NCBI GenBank assembly: GCA_944474755.1
Contig: OX104122.1
Coordinates: forward strand, 18,362,641 to 18,426,640
Length of the DNA stretch: 64,000 bases
Direction of reading: 5' to 3'
From: Limnoperna fortunei
Lineage: Eukaryota > Mollusca > Bivalvia > Mytilida > Modiolidae
This document shows positions 36,501-49,600 of this stretch, piece after piece. The position numbers were made by a program, and so were the translations under genes. The notes beneath the pieces are model-generated. The model was not told the DNA's origin. It saw only the letters and a program-made list of their open reading frames with translations, and did not search any database. Position 1 is the first letter of the stretch. Each line of letters starts with the position of its first letter.

Positions 36501-39500
36501 GTACAGTTTATTGACGAGTTTTTTATTAACTTTTGTACAGTTTATTGACTGGTTCTTTATTAAGTTTTCTACAGTTTATTGACTGTTTCATTATTTAGTT
36601 TTGTACAGTTTATTGACTTGTTCTTTATTCAGTTTTGTACAGTTTATTGACTGGTTCTTTATTGAGTTTTGTACAGTTTATTGACTGTTTCTTTATTTAG
36701 TTTTGTACAGTTTATTGACTGTTTCTTTATTTAGTTTTGTACAGTTTATTGACGGGTTCTTTATTCAGTTTTGTATAGTGTACTGACTGTTTCTTTATTT
36801 AGTTTTGTACAGTTTATTGACTGGTTCTTTTATTAGTTTTGTACAGTTTATTGACTGTTTCTTTATTTACTTTTGTGCAGTTTATAGACTGTTTCTTTAT
36901 TTAGTTTTGTACCGTTTATTGACTGGTTCTTTATTCAGTTTTCTATAGTTTATTGACTGTTTCTTTATTTAGTTTTGTACAGTTTATTGACTGTTTCTTT
37001 ATTGAGTTTTGTACAGTTTATTGACTGTTTCTTTATTGAGTTTTGTACAGTTTACAGACTGGTTCTTTATTGAGTTTTGTACAGTTTATTGACTGGTTCT
37101 TTATTGAGTTTTTTTACGTTTATTGACTGGTTCTTTATTCAGTTTTCTATAGTTTATTGACTGTTTCTTTATTGAGTTTGTGCACAATTTATTGACTGGT
37201 TCTTTATTGAGTTTTGTGCAGTTTATTGACTGTTTCTTTATTGATTGAGTTTTGTACAGTCTATTGACTGGTTCTTTATTGAGTTTTGTACAGTTTATTG
37301 ACTGGTTCTTTATTGAGTTTTGTACAGTTTATTGACTGGTTCTTTATTGAGTTTTGTACAGTTTATTGACTGTTTCTTTATTGAGATTTGTAGTTTATTG
37401 ACTGGTTCTTTATTGAGTTTTGTACAGTTTATCGACTGGTTCCTTATTCAGTTTTGTACAGTTTATTGACTGGTTCTTTTTTGAGTTTTGTACAGTTTAT
37501 TGACTGGTTCTTTATTAAGTTTTGTACAGTTTATTGACTGGTTCTTTATTGAATTTTGTACTGTTTATTGACGAGTTTTTTATTAAGTTTTGTACAGTTT
37601 ATTGACTGGTTCTTTATTAAGTTTTCTACAGTTTATTGACTGTTTCATTATTTAGTTTTGTACAGTTTATTGACTTGTTCTTTATTCAGTTTTGTACATT
37701 TTATTGACTGGTTCTTTATTGAGTTTTGTACAGTTTATTGACTGTTTCTTTATTTAGTTTTGTACAGTTTATTGACTGGTTTTTTTTGAGTTTTGTACAG
37801 TTTATTGACTGGTTCTTTATTGAGTTTTGAATAGTTTATTGACTGGTTCTTTATTCAGTTATGTATAGTTTATTGACTGTTTCTTTATTCAGTTTTGTAA
37901 AGGTTATCGACTGTTTCTTTATTGAGTTTTGTACAGTTTATTGACTGGTTCTTTGTTCACTTATGTACAGTTTATTGACTGTTTCTTTATTGACTTTTGT
38001 ACAGTTTATTGACTGTTTCTTTATTTACTTTTGTACAGTTTATTGACTGTTTGTTCATTTAGTTTTGTACAGTTTGTTGACTGTTTCTTTATTGAGTTAT
38101 GTACAGTTTATTGACTGTTTTTTTTTTGAGTTTTGTACAGTTTATTGACAGTTTCTTTATTGAGTTTTATACAGTTTATTGACTGGTTCTTTTATTAGTT
38201 TTGTACAGTTTATTGACTGTTTCTTTATTTACTTTTGTGCTGTTTATAGACTGTTTCTTTATTTAGTTTTGTACCGTTTATTGACTGGTTCTTTATTCAG
38301 TTTTCTATAGTTTATTGACTGTTTCTTTATTTTGTTTTGTACAGTTTATTGACTGTTTCTTTATTGAGTTTTGTACGGTTTACAGACTGTTTCTTTATTG
38401 AGTTTTGTACAGTTTACAGACTGGTTCTTTATTGAGTTTTGTAGGGTTTACTGACTGTTTCTTTATTGAGTTTTGTACAGTTTACTGACTGGTTCTTTTT
38501 TGAGTTTTGTACAGTTTATTGACTGGTTCCGTGTTGATTTTTGTACAGTTTATTGACTGTTTCTTTATTGAGTTTTTGCACAATTTATTGACTGGTTCTT
38601 TATTGAGTTTTGTGCAGTTTATTGACTGTTTCTTTATTGATTGAGTTTTGTACAGTTTATTGACTATTTCTTTATTGAGTTTTGTACAGTTTATTGACTG
38701 GTTCTTTATTGAGTTTTGTACAGTTTATTGACTGGTTCTTTATTGAGTTTTGTACAGTTTATTGACTGTTTCTTTATTGAGTTTTGTACAGTTTATTGAC
38801 TGTTTCTTTATTGAGATTTGTAGTTTATTGACTGGTTCTTTATTGAGTTTTGTACAGTTTATCGGCTGGTTCCTTATTCAGTTTTGTACAATTTATTCAC
38901 TGGTTCTTTATTGAGTTTTGTACAGTTTATTGACTGGTTCTTTATTAAGTTTTGTACAGTTTATTGACTGGTTCTTTATTGAATTTTGTACAGTTTATTG
39001 ACGAGTTTTTTATTAAGTTTTGTACAGTTTATTGACTGGCTCTTTATTAAGTTTTCTACAGTTTATTGACTGTTTCATTATTTAGTTTTGTACAGTTTAT
39101 TGACTTGTTCTTTATTCAGTTTTGTACAGTTTATTGACTGGTTCTTTATTGAGTTTTGTTCAGTTTATTGACTGTTTCTTTATTTAGTTTTGTACAGTTT
39201 ATTGACTGTTTCTTTATTTAGTTTTGGACAGTTTATTGACTGGTTCTTTATTCAGTTTTGTATAGTGTACTGACTGTTTCTTTATTTAGTTTTGTACAGT
39301 TTATTGACTGGTTCTTTTATTAGTTTTAAACAGTTTATTGACTGTTTCTTTATTTACTTTTGTGCAGTTTATAGACTGTTTCTTTATTTAGTTTTGTACC
39401 GTTTATTGACTGGTTCTTTATTCAGTTTTCTATAGTTTATTGACTGTTTCTTTATTCAGTTTTGTACAGTTTATTGACTGTTTCTTTATTGAGTTTTGTA

Positions 39501-41450
39501 CAGTTTATTGACTGTTTCTTTATTGAGTTTTGTACAGTTTACAGACTGGTTCTTTATTGAGTTTTGTACAGTTTATTGACTGGTTCTTTATTGAGTTTTG
39601 TACCGTTTATTGACTGGTTCTTTATTCAGTTTTCTATAGTTTATTGACTGTTTCTTTATTGAGTTTGTTCACAGTTTATTGACTGGTTCTTTATTGAGTT
39701 TTGTGCAGTTTATTGACTGTTTCTTTATTGATTGAGTTTTGTACAGTTTATTGACTGGTTCTTTATTGAGTTTTGTACAGTTTATTGACTGGTTCTTTAT
39801 TGAGTTTTGTACAGTTTATTGACTGGTTCTTTATTGAGTTTTGTACAGTTTATTGACCCTTTCTTTATTGAGTTTTGTACAGTTTATTGACTGTTTCTTT
39901 ATTGAGATTTGTAGTTTATTGACTGGTTCTTTATTGAGTTTTGTACAGTTTATCGACTGGTTCCTTATTCAGTTTTGTACAGTTTATTGACTGGTTCTTT
40001 TTTGAGTTTTGTACAGTTTATTGACTGGTTCTTTATTAAGTTTTGTACAGTTTATTGACTGGTTCTTTATTGAATTTTGTACAGTTTATTGACGAGTTTT
40101 TTATTACGTTTTGTACAGTTTATTGACTGGTTCTTTATTAAGTTTTCTACAGTTTATTGACTGTTTCATTATTTAGTTTTGTACAGTTTATTGACTTGTT
40201 CTTTATTCAGTTTTGTACATTTTATTGACTGTTTCTTTATTGAGATTTGTAGTTTATTGACTGGTTCTTTATTGAGTTTTGTACAGTTTATCGGCTGGTT
40301 CCTTATTCAGTTTTGTACAATTTATTGACTGGTTCTTTATTGAGTTTTGTACAGTTTATTGACTGGTTCTTTATTAAGTTTTGTACAGTTTATTGACTGG
40401 TTCTTTATTGAATTTTGTACAGTTTATTGACGAGTTTTTTATTAAGTTTTGTACAGTTTATTGACTGGCTCTTTATTAAGTTTTCTACAGTTTATTGACT
40501 GTTTCATTATTTAGTTTTGTACAGTTTATTGACTTGTTCTTTATTCAGTTTTGTACAGTTTATTGACTGGTTCTTTATTGAGTTTTGTTCAGTTTATTGA
40601 CTGTTTCTTTATTTAGTTTTGTACACACAGTTTATTGACTGTTTCTTTATTTAGTTTTGTACAGTTTATTGACTGGTTCTTTTATTAGTTTTAAACAGTT
40701 TATTGACTGTTTCTTTATTTACTTTTGTGCAGTTTATAGACTGTTTCTTTATTTAGTTTTGTACCGTTTATTGACTGGTTCTTTATTCAGTTTTCTATAG
40801 TTTATTGACTGTTTCTTTATTCAGTTTTGTACAGTTTATTGACTGTTTCTTTATTGAGTTTTGTACAGTTTATTGACTGTTTCTTTATTGAGTTTTGTAC
40901 AGTTTACAGACTGGTTCTTTATTGAGTTTTGTACAGTTTATTGACTGGTTCTTTATTGAGTTTTGTACCGTTTATTGACTGGTTCTTTATTCAGTTTTCT
41001 ATAGTTTATTGACTGTTTCTTTATTGAGTTTGTTCACAATTTATTGACTGGTTCTTTATTGAGTTTTGTGCAGTTTATTGACTGTTTCTTTATTGATTGA
41101 GTTTTGTACAGTTTATTGACTGGTTCTTTATTGAGTTTTGTACAGTTTATTGACTGGTTCTTTATTGAGTTTTGTACAGTTTATTGACCCTTTCTTTATT
41201 GAGTTTTGTACAGTTTATTGACTGTTTCTTTATTGAGATTTGTAGTTTATTGACTGGTTCTTTATTGAGTTTTGTACAGTTTATCGACTGGTTCCTTATT
41301 CAGTTTTGTACAGTTTATTGACTGGTTCTTTTTTGAGTTTTGTACAGTTTATTGACTGGTTCTTTATTAAGTTTTGTACAGTTTATTGACTGGTTCTTTA
41401 TTGAATTTTGTACAGTTTATTGACGAGTTTTTTATTAAGTTTTGTACAGT
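36500..41450 (+). repeat. mosaic segment with GACGAG units, 1365/1429-bp repeat
   Basis: New markers GAATTTTGTACAG followed by GACGAGTTTTTTATTAAG, and TTTCATTATTTAG, enter here and continue to the right end. GACGAG occurs near 36533, 37570, 39000, 40091, 40429 and 41422. The pair 39000/40429, with its private variants TTTATCGGCTGG and GACTGGCTC, is 1429 bp apart. Beyond 40620 the offset drops to 1365 bp (TTTTAAACAG near 39328 and 40693). GACCCTTTC near 39856 and 41187 is one unit closer still (1331 bp). Irregular singletons such as TTTTTTTACG near 37110 are scattered. No gene seen. Confidence 0.7.
40621..40630 (+). repeat. two-unit deletion with 4-bp CACA scar
   Basis: The unit reads GTACACACAG instead of GTACAG, a 4-bp gain. 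Compared with the copy 1.4 kb upstream, the two units between this point and the TTTTAAACAG unit are missing (68 bp), and the net change of 64 bp accounts exactly for the shift from 1429 to 1365 bp. Filler bases at a deletion junction point to end joining or replication slippage rather than clean unit-to-unit exchange. Confidence 0.7.
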
Positions 41451-44400
41451 TTATTGACTGGTTCTTTATTCAGTTTTGTACATTTTATTGACTGGTTCTT
41501 TATTGAGTTTTGTACAGTTTATTGACTGTTTCTTTATTTAGTTTTGTACAGTTTATTGACTTGTTCTTTATTCAGTTTTGTACATTTTATTGACTGGTTC
41601 TTTATTGAGTTTTGTACAGTTTATTGACTGTTTCTTTATTTAGTTTTGTACAGTTTATTGACTGGTTCTTTTTTGAGTTTTGTACAGTTTATTGACTGGT
41701 TCTTTATTGAGTTTTGAATAGTTTATTGACTGGTTCTTTATTCAGTTATGTATAGTTTATTGACTGTTTCTTTATTTAGTTTTGTACAGTTTATTGACTG
41801 TTTCTTTATTCAGTTTTGTAAAGGTTATCGACTGTTTCTTTATTGAGTTTTTTACAGTTTATTGACTGGTTCTTTGTTCACTTATGTACAGTTTATTGAC
41901 TGTTTCTTTATTTAGTTTTGTACAGTTTGTTACTGTTTCTTTATTGAGTTTTGTACAGTTTATTGACTGGTTTTTTATTGAGTTTTGTACAGTTTATTGA
42001 CAGTTTCTTTATTGAGTTTTGTACAGTTTATTGACTGGTTCTTTATTGAGTTTTGTACAGTTGATTGACTGGTTCTTTATTTAGTTTTGTACAGTTTATT
42101 GACTGTTTCTTTATTTAGTTTTGTGCAGTTTATTGACTTTATTTAGTTTTGTACAGTTTATTGACTGGTTCTTTATTCAGTTTTGTATAGTGTACTGACT
42201 GTTTCTTTATTTAGTTTTGTACAGTTTATTGACTGGTTCTTTTATTAGTTTTGTACAGTTTATTGACTGTTTCTTTATTTACTTTTGTGCAGTTTATAGA
42301 CTGTTTCTTTATTTAGTTTTGTACCGTTTTTTGACTGGTTCTTTATTCAGTTTTCTATAGTTTATTGACTGTTTCTTTATTTAGTTTTGTACAATTTATT
42401 GACTGTTTCTTTATTGAGTTTCGTACGGTTTATTGACTGTTTCTTTATTGAGTTTTGTACAGTTTACAGACTGGTTCTTTATTGAGTTTTGTAGAGTTTA
42501 CTGACTGTTTCTTTATTGAGTTTTGTACAGTTTACTGACTGGTTCTTTTTTGAATTTTGTGCAGTTATTGACTGTTTCTTTATTGAGTTTTGTACAGTTT
42601 ATTGACTGGTTTCTTTATTGAGTTTTGTACAGTTTATTGACTGTTTCTTTATTGAGATTTGTAGTTTATTTACTGGTTCTTTATTGAGTTTTGTACAGTT
42701 TATCGACTGGTTCCTTATTCGGTTTTGTACAGTTTATTGACTGGTTCTTTATTGAGTTTTGTACAGTTTATTGACTGGTTCTTTATTAAGTTTTGTACAG
42801 TTTATTGACTGGTTCTTTATTGAATTTTGTACAGTTTATTGACGAGTTTTTTATTAAGTTTTGTACAGTTTATTGACTGGTTCTTTATTAAGTTTTCTAC
42901 AGTTTATTGACTGTTTCATTATTTAGTTTTGTACAGTTTATTGACTTGTTCTTTATTCAGTTTTGTACAGTTTATTGACTGGTTCTTTATTGAGTTTTGT
43001 ACAGTTGATTGACTGGTTCTTTATTTAGTTTTGCACAGTTTATTGACTGTTTCTTTATTTAGTTTTGTGCAGTTTATTGACTGTTTCTTTATTTAGTTTT
43101 GTACAGTTTATTGACTGGTTCTTTAATCAGTTTTGTATAGTGTACTGACTGTTTCTTTATTTAGTTTTGTACAGTTTATTGACTGGTTCTTTTATTAGTT
43201 TTGTACAGTTTATTGACTGTTTCTTTATTTACTTTTGTGCAGTTTATAGACTGTTTCTTTATTTAGTTTTGTACCGTTTATTGACTGGTTCTTTATTCAG
43301 TTTTCTATAGTTTATTGACTGTTTCTTTATTTAGTTTTGTACAGTTTATTGACTGTTTCTTTATTGAGTTTCGTACGGTTTATAGACTGTTTCTTTATTG
43401 AGTTTTGTACAGTTTACAGACTGGTTCTTTATTGAGTTTTGTAGAGTTTACTGACTGTTTCTTTATTGAGTTTTGTACAGTTTACTGACTGGTTCTTTTT
43501 CGAGTTTTGTACAGTTTATTGACTGGTTCTTTGTTGATTTTTGTACAGTTTATTGACTGTTTCTTTATTGAGTTTGTGCACAATTTATTGACTGGTTCTT
43601 TATTGAGTTTTGTGCAGTTTTTTGACTGTTTCTTTATTGATTGAGTTTTGTACTGTTTATTGACTGGTTGTTTATTGAGTTTTGTACATTTTATTGACTG
43701 GTTCTTTATTGAGTTTTGTACAGTTTATTGACTGTTTCTTTATTTAGTTTTGTGCAGTTTATTGACTGTTTCTTCATTTAGTTTTGTACAGTTTATTGAC
43801 TGGTTCTTTATTCAGTTTTGTATAGTGTACTGACTGTTTCTTTATTTAGTTTTGTACAGTTTATTGACTGGTTCTTTTATTAGTTTTGTACAGTTTATTG
43901 ACTGTTTCTTTATTTACTTTTGTGCAGTTTATAGACTGTTTCTTTTATTTAGTTTTGTACCGTTTATTGACTGGTTCTTTATTCAGTTTTCTATAGTTTA
44001 TTGACTGTTTCTTTATTTAGTTTTGTACAGTTTATTGACTGTTTCTTTATTGAGTTTTGTACGGTTTACTGACTGTTTCTTTATTGAGTTTTGTACAGTT
44101 TACAGACTGGTTCTTTATTGAGTTTTGTAGGGTTTACTGACTGTTTCTTTATTGAGTTTTGTACAGTTTACTGACTGGTTCTTTTTTGAGTTTTGTACAG
44201 TTTATTGACTGGTTCCGTGTTGATTTTTGTACAGTTTATTGACTGTTTCTTTATTGAGTTTTTGCACAATTTATTGACTGGTTCTTTATTGAGTTTTGTG
44301 CAGTTTATTGACTGTTTCTTTATTGATTGAGTTTTGTACAGTTTATTGACTGGTTCTTTATTGAGTTTTGAACAGTTTATTGACTGGTTCTTTATTGAGT

Positions 44401-47400
44401 TTTGTACAGTTTATTGACTGGTTCTTTATTGAGTTTTGTACAGTTTATTGACTGTTTCTTTATTGAGTTTTGTACAGTTTATTGACTGTTTCTTTATTGA
44501 GATTTGTAGTTTATTGACTGGTTCTTTATTGAGTTTTGTACAGTTTATCGGCTGGTTCCTTATTCAGTTTTGTACAATTTATTGACTGGTTCTTTATTGA
44601 GTTTTGTACAGTTTATTGACTGGTTCTTTATTAAGTTTTGTACAGTTTATTGACTGGTTCTTTATTGAATTTTGTAAAGTTTATTGACGAGTTTTTTATT
44701 AAGTTTTGTACAGTTCATTGACTGGTTCTTTATTAAGTTTTCTACAGTTTATTGACTGTTTCATTATTTAGTTTTGTACAGTTTATTGACTTGTTCTTTA
44801 TTCAGTTTTGTACAGTTTATTGACTGGTTCTTTATTGAGTTTTGTTCAGTTTATTGACTGTTTCTTTATTTAGTTTTGTACAGTTTATTGACTGTTTCTT
44901 TATTTAGTTTTGTACAGTTTATTGACTGGTTCTTTATTCAGTTTTGTATAGTGTACTGACTGTTTCTTTATTTAGTTTTGTACAGTTTATTGACTGGTTC
45001 TTTTATTAGTTTTGTACAGTTTATTGACTGTTTCTTTATTTACTTTTGTGCAGTTTATAGACTGTTTCTTTATTTAGTTTTGTACCGTTTATTGACTGGT
45101 TCTTTATTCAGTTTTCTATAGTTTATTGACTGTTTCTTTATTTAGTTTTGTACAGTTTATTGACTGTTTCTTTATTGAGTTTTGTACAGTTTATTGACTG
45201 TTTCTTTATTGAGTTTTGTACAGTTTACAGACTGGTTCTTTATTGAGTTTTGTACAGTTTATTGACTGGTTCTTTATTGAGTTTTGTGCCGTTTATTGAC
45301 TGGTTCTTTATTCAGTTTTCTATAGTTTATTGACTGTTTCTTTATTGAGTTTGTTCACAATTTATTGACTGGTTCTTTATTGAGTTTTGTGCAGTTTATT
45401 GACTGTTTCTTTATTGATTGAGTTTTGTACAGTTTATTGACTGGTTCTTTATTGAGTTTTGTACAGTTTATTGACTGGTTCTTTATTGAGTTTTGTACAG
45501 TTTATTGACTGGTTCTTTATTGAGTTTTGTACAGTTTATTGACTGTTTCTTTATTGAGATTTGTAGTTTATTGACTGGTTCTTTATTGAGTTTTGTACAG
45601 TTTATCGACTGGTTCCTTATTCAGTTTTGTACAGTTTATTGACTGGTTCTTTTTTGAGTTTTGTACAGTTTATTGACTGGTTCTTTATTAAGTTTTGTAC
45701 AGTTTATTGACTGGTTCTTTATTGAATTTTGTACAGTTTATTGACGAGTTTTTTATTAAGTTTTGTACAGTTTATTGACTGGTTCTTTATTAAGTTTTCA
45801 ACAGTTTATTGACTGTTTCATTATTTAGTTTTGTACAGTTTATTGACTTGTTCTTTATTCAGTTTTGTACATTTTATTGACTGGTTCTTTATTGAGTTTT
45901 GTACAGTTTATTGACTGTTACTTTATTTAGTTTTGTACAGTTTATTGACTGGTTCTTTTTTGAGTTTTGTACAGTTTATTGACTGGTTCTTTATTGAGTT
46001 TTGAATAGTTTATTGACTGGTTCTTTATTCAGTTATGTATAGTTTATTGACTGTTTCTTTATTTAGTTTTGTACAGTTTATTGACTGTTTCTTTATTCAG
46101 TTTTGTAAAGGTTATCGACTGTTTCTTTATTGAGTTTTTTACAGTTTATTGACTGGTTCTTTGTTCACTTATGTACAGTTTATTGACTGTTTCTTTATTT
46201 AGTTTTGTACAGTTTGTTACTGTTTCTTTATTGAGTTTTGTACAGTTTATTGACTGGTTTTTTATTGAGTTTTGTACAGTTTATTGACAGTTTCTTTATT
46301 GAGTTTTGTACAGTTTATTGACTGGTTCTTTATTGAGTTTTGTACAGTTGATTGACTGGTTCTTTATTTAGTTTTGTACAGTTTATTGACTGTTTCTTTA
46401 TTTAGTTTTGTGCAGTTTATTGACTGTTTCTTTATTTAGTTTTGAACAGTTTATTGACTGGTTCTTTATTCAGTTTTGTATAGTGTACTGACTGTTTCTT
46501 TATTTAGTTTTGTACAGTTTATTGACTGGTTCTTTTATTAGTTTTGTACAGTTTATTGACTGTTTCTTTATTTACTTTTGTGCAGTTTATAGACTGTTTC
46601 TTTATTTAGTTTTGTACCGTTTTTTGACTGGTTCTTTATTCAGTTTTCTATAGTTTATTGACTGTTTCTTTATTTAGTTTTGTACAGTTTGTTACTGTTT
46701 CTTTATTGAGTTTTGTACAGTTTATTGACTGGTTTTTATTGAGTTTTGTACAGTTTATTGACAGTTTCTTTATTGAGTTTTGTACAGTTTATTGACTGGT
46801 TCTTTATTGAGTTTTGTACAGTTGATTGACTGGTTCTTTATTTAGTTTTGTACAGTTTATTGACTGTTTCTTTATTTAGTTTTGTGCAGTTTATTGACTG
46901 TTTCTTTATTTAGTTTTGTACAGTTTATTGACTGGTTCTTTATTCAGTTTTGTATAGTGTACTGACTGTTTCTTTATTTAGTTTTGTACAGTTTATTGAC
47001 TGGTTCTTTTATTAGTTTTGTACAGTTTATTGACTGGTTCTTTATTTACTTTTGTGCAGTTTATAGACTGTTTCTTTATTTAGTTTTGTACCGTTTTTTG
47101 ACTGGTTCTTTATTCAGTTTTCTATAGTTTATTGACTGTTTCTTTATTTAGTTTTGTACAGTTTATTGACTGTTTCTTTATTGAGTTTCGTACGGTTTAT
47201 TGACTGTTTCTTTATTGAGTTTTGTAGAGTTTACTGACTGTTTCTTTATTGAGTTTTGTACAGTTTACTGACTGGTTCTTTTTTGAATTTTGTGCAGTTA
47301 TTGACTGTTTCTTTATTGAGTTTTGTACAGTTTATTGACTGGTTCTTTGTTGATTTTTGTACAGTTTATTGACTGTTTCTTTATTGAGTTTGTGCACAAT

Positions 47401-47900
47401 TTATTAACTGGTTCTTTATTGAGTTTTGTGCAGTTATTGACTGTTTCTTTATTGATTGAGTTTTGTACAGTTTATTGACTGGTTCTTTATTGAGTTTTGT
47501 ACAGTTTATTGACTGGTTCTTTATTGAGTTTTGTACAGTTTATTGACTGGTTCTTTATTGAGTTTTGTACAGTTTATTGACTGTTTCTTTATTGAGTTTT
47601 GTACAGTTTATTGACTGTTTCTTTATTGAGATTTGTAGTTTATTTACTGGTTCTTTATTGAGTTTTGTACAGTTTATCGACTGGTTCCTTATTCGGTTTT
47701 GTACAGTTTATTGACTGGTTCTTTATTGAGTTTTGTACGGTTTATAGACTGTTTCTTTATTGAGTTTCGTACGGTTTATAGACTGTTTCTTTATTGAGTT
47801 TTGTACAGTTTACAGACTGGTTCTTTATTGAGTTTTGTAGAGTTTACTGACTGTTTCTTTATTGAGTTTTGTACAGTTTATTGACTGGTTCTTTATTAAG
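41450..47900 (+). repeat. 4287-bp long-range repeat with nested 475-bp copy
   Basis: GTACATTTTATTGACTGG near 41579 and 45866, GTAAAGG near 41820 and 46107, and the short unit GTTTGTTACTG near 41929 and 46216 all give the same offset, 4287 bp (126 units plus 3 bp). GTTTGTTACTG occurs once more near 46691, 475 bp on, showing a local duplication of about 14 units in the right copy. The short unit GTGCAGTTATTGACTG appears near 42559, 47292 and 47430. Between the two copies lies a block with the 38-bp unit at 43636, 44332 and 45413. Confidence 0.75.
42130..42145 (+). repeat. short unit, 6-bp loss
   Basis: The unit following a GTGCAG unit reads GACTTTATTTAG where related copies near 46420 and 46900 read GACTGTTTCTTTATTTAG. 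The loss of 6 bp lies between short CTTT/TTT runs, consistent with slippage. It is a private marker for this copy. Confidence 0.65.
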
Positions 47901-49583
47901 TTTTGTACAGTTTATTGACTGGTTCTTTATTGAATTTTGTACAGTTTATTGACGAGTTTTTTATTAAGTTTTGTACAGTATAATGACTGGTTCTTTATTA
48001 AGTTTTCTACAGTTTATTGACTGTTTCATTATTTAGTTTTGTACAGTTTATTGACTTGTTCTTTATTCAGTTTTGTACAGTTTATTGACTGGTTCTTTAT
48101 TGAGTTTTGTACAGTTTATTGACTGTTTCTTTATTTAGTTTTGTACAGTTTATTGACTGGTTCTTTATTTAGTTTTGTGCAGTTTATTGACTGTTTCTTT
48201 ATTTAGTTTTGTACAGTTTATTGACTGGTTCTTTATTCAGTTTTCTATAGTTTATCGACTGTTTCTTTATTTAGTTTTGTACAGTTTATTGACTGTTTCT
48301 TTATTGAGTTTTGTACAGTTTATTGACTGTTTCTTTATTGAGTTTTGTGCAGTTTATTGACTGGTTCTTTGTTCAGTTTTGTACGATTTATTGACTGTTT
48401 CTTTATTAAGTTTTGTACAGATTACTGACTGGTTCTTTTTTGAGTTTTGTACAGTTTATTGACTGTTTCTTTATTGAGTTTTGTACAGTTTATTGACTAT
48501 TTCTTTATTTAGTTTTGTACAGTTTATTGACTGGTTCTTTATTTAGTTTTGTGCAGTTTATTGACTGTTTCTTTATTTAGTTTTGTACAGTTTATTGACT
48601 GGTTCTTTATTCAGTTTTCTATAGTTTATCGACTGTTTCTTTATTTAGTTTTGTACAGTTTATTGACTGTTTCTGTATTGAGTTTTGTACAGTTTATTGA
48701 CTGTTTCTTTATTGAGTTTTGTGCAGTTTATTGTCTGGTTCTTTGTTCAGTTTTGTACGATTTATTGACTGTTTCTTTATTGAGTTTTGTACAGTTTACA
48801 GACTGGTTCTTTATTGAGTTTTGTAGAGTTTACTGACTGTTTCTTTATTGAGTTTTGTACAGATTACTGACTGGTTCTTTTTTGAGTTTTGTACAGTTTA
48901 TTGACTGTTTCTTTATTGAATTTGGTACAGTTTATTGACTGTTTCTTTATTTAGTTTTGTACAGTTTATTGACTGGTTCTTTATTTAGTTTTGTGCAGTT
49001 TATTGACTCGTTCTTTATTTAGTTTTGTACAGTTTATTGACTGGTTCTTTATTCAGTTTTCTATAGTTTATCGACTGTTTCTTTATTTAGTTTTGTACAG
49101 TTTATTGACTGTTTCTTTATTGAGTTTTGTACAGTTTATTGACTGTTTCTTTATTGAGTTTTGTGCAGTTTATTGACTGGTTCTTTGTTCAGTTTTGTAC
49201 GATTTATTGACTGTTTCTTTATTGAGTTTTGTACAGTTTACAGCCTGGTTCTTTATTGAGTTTTGTAGAGTGTATTGACTGGTTCTTTATTGAGTTTTGT
49301 ACAGTTTATTGACTGGTTCTTTACTGAGTTTTGTACAGTTTATTGACTGTTTCTTTATTGAGTTTTGTATAGTTTATTGACTGGTTCTTTATTCAGTTAT
49401 GTATAGTTTATTGACTGTTCCTTTATTTAGATTTGTACAGTTTATCGACTGTTTCTTTATTCAGTTTTGTAAAGGTTATCGACTGTTTCTTTATTGAGTT
49501 TTTACAGTTTATTGACTAGTTCTTTGTTCAGTTATGTACAGTTTATTGACTGTTTCTTTATTGAGTTTTGTACATTTTATTGA

Positions 49584-49600
49584 CTGTATTATTTACTTTT
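49584..49600 (+). repeat. 3-bp deleted unit, private to one HOR copy
   Basis: The unit reads GACTGTATTATTTAC, whereas the same HOR position in the other copies (near 51888, 54195, 56467, 57280) reads GACTGTATCTTTATTTAC. The deletion removes CTT. Its absence elsewhere suggests that this copy has not been a recent donor in homogenisation. Confidence 0.65.
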
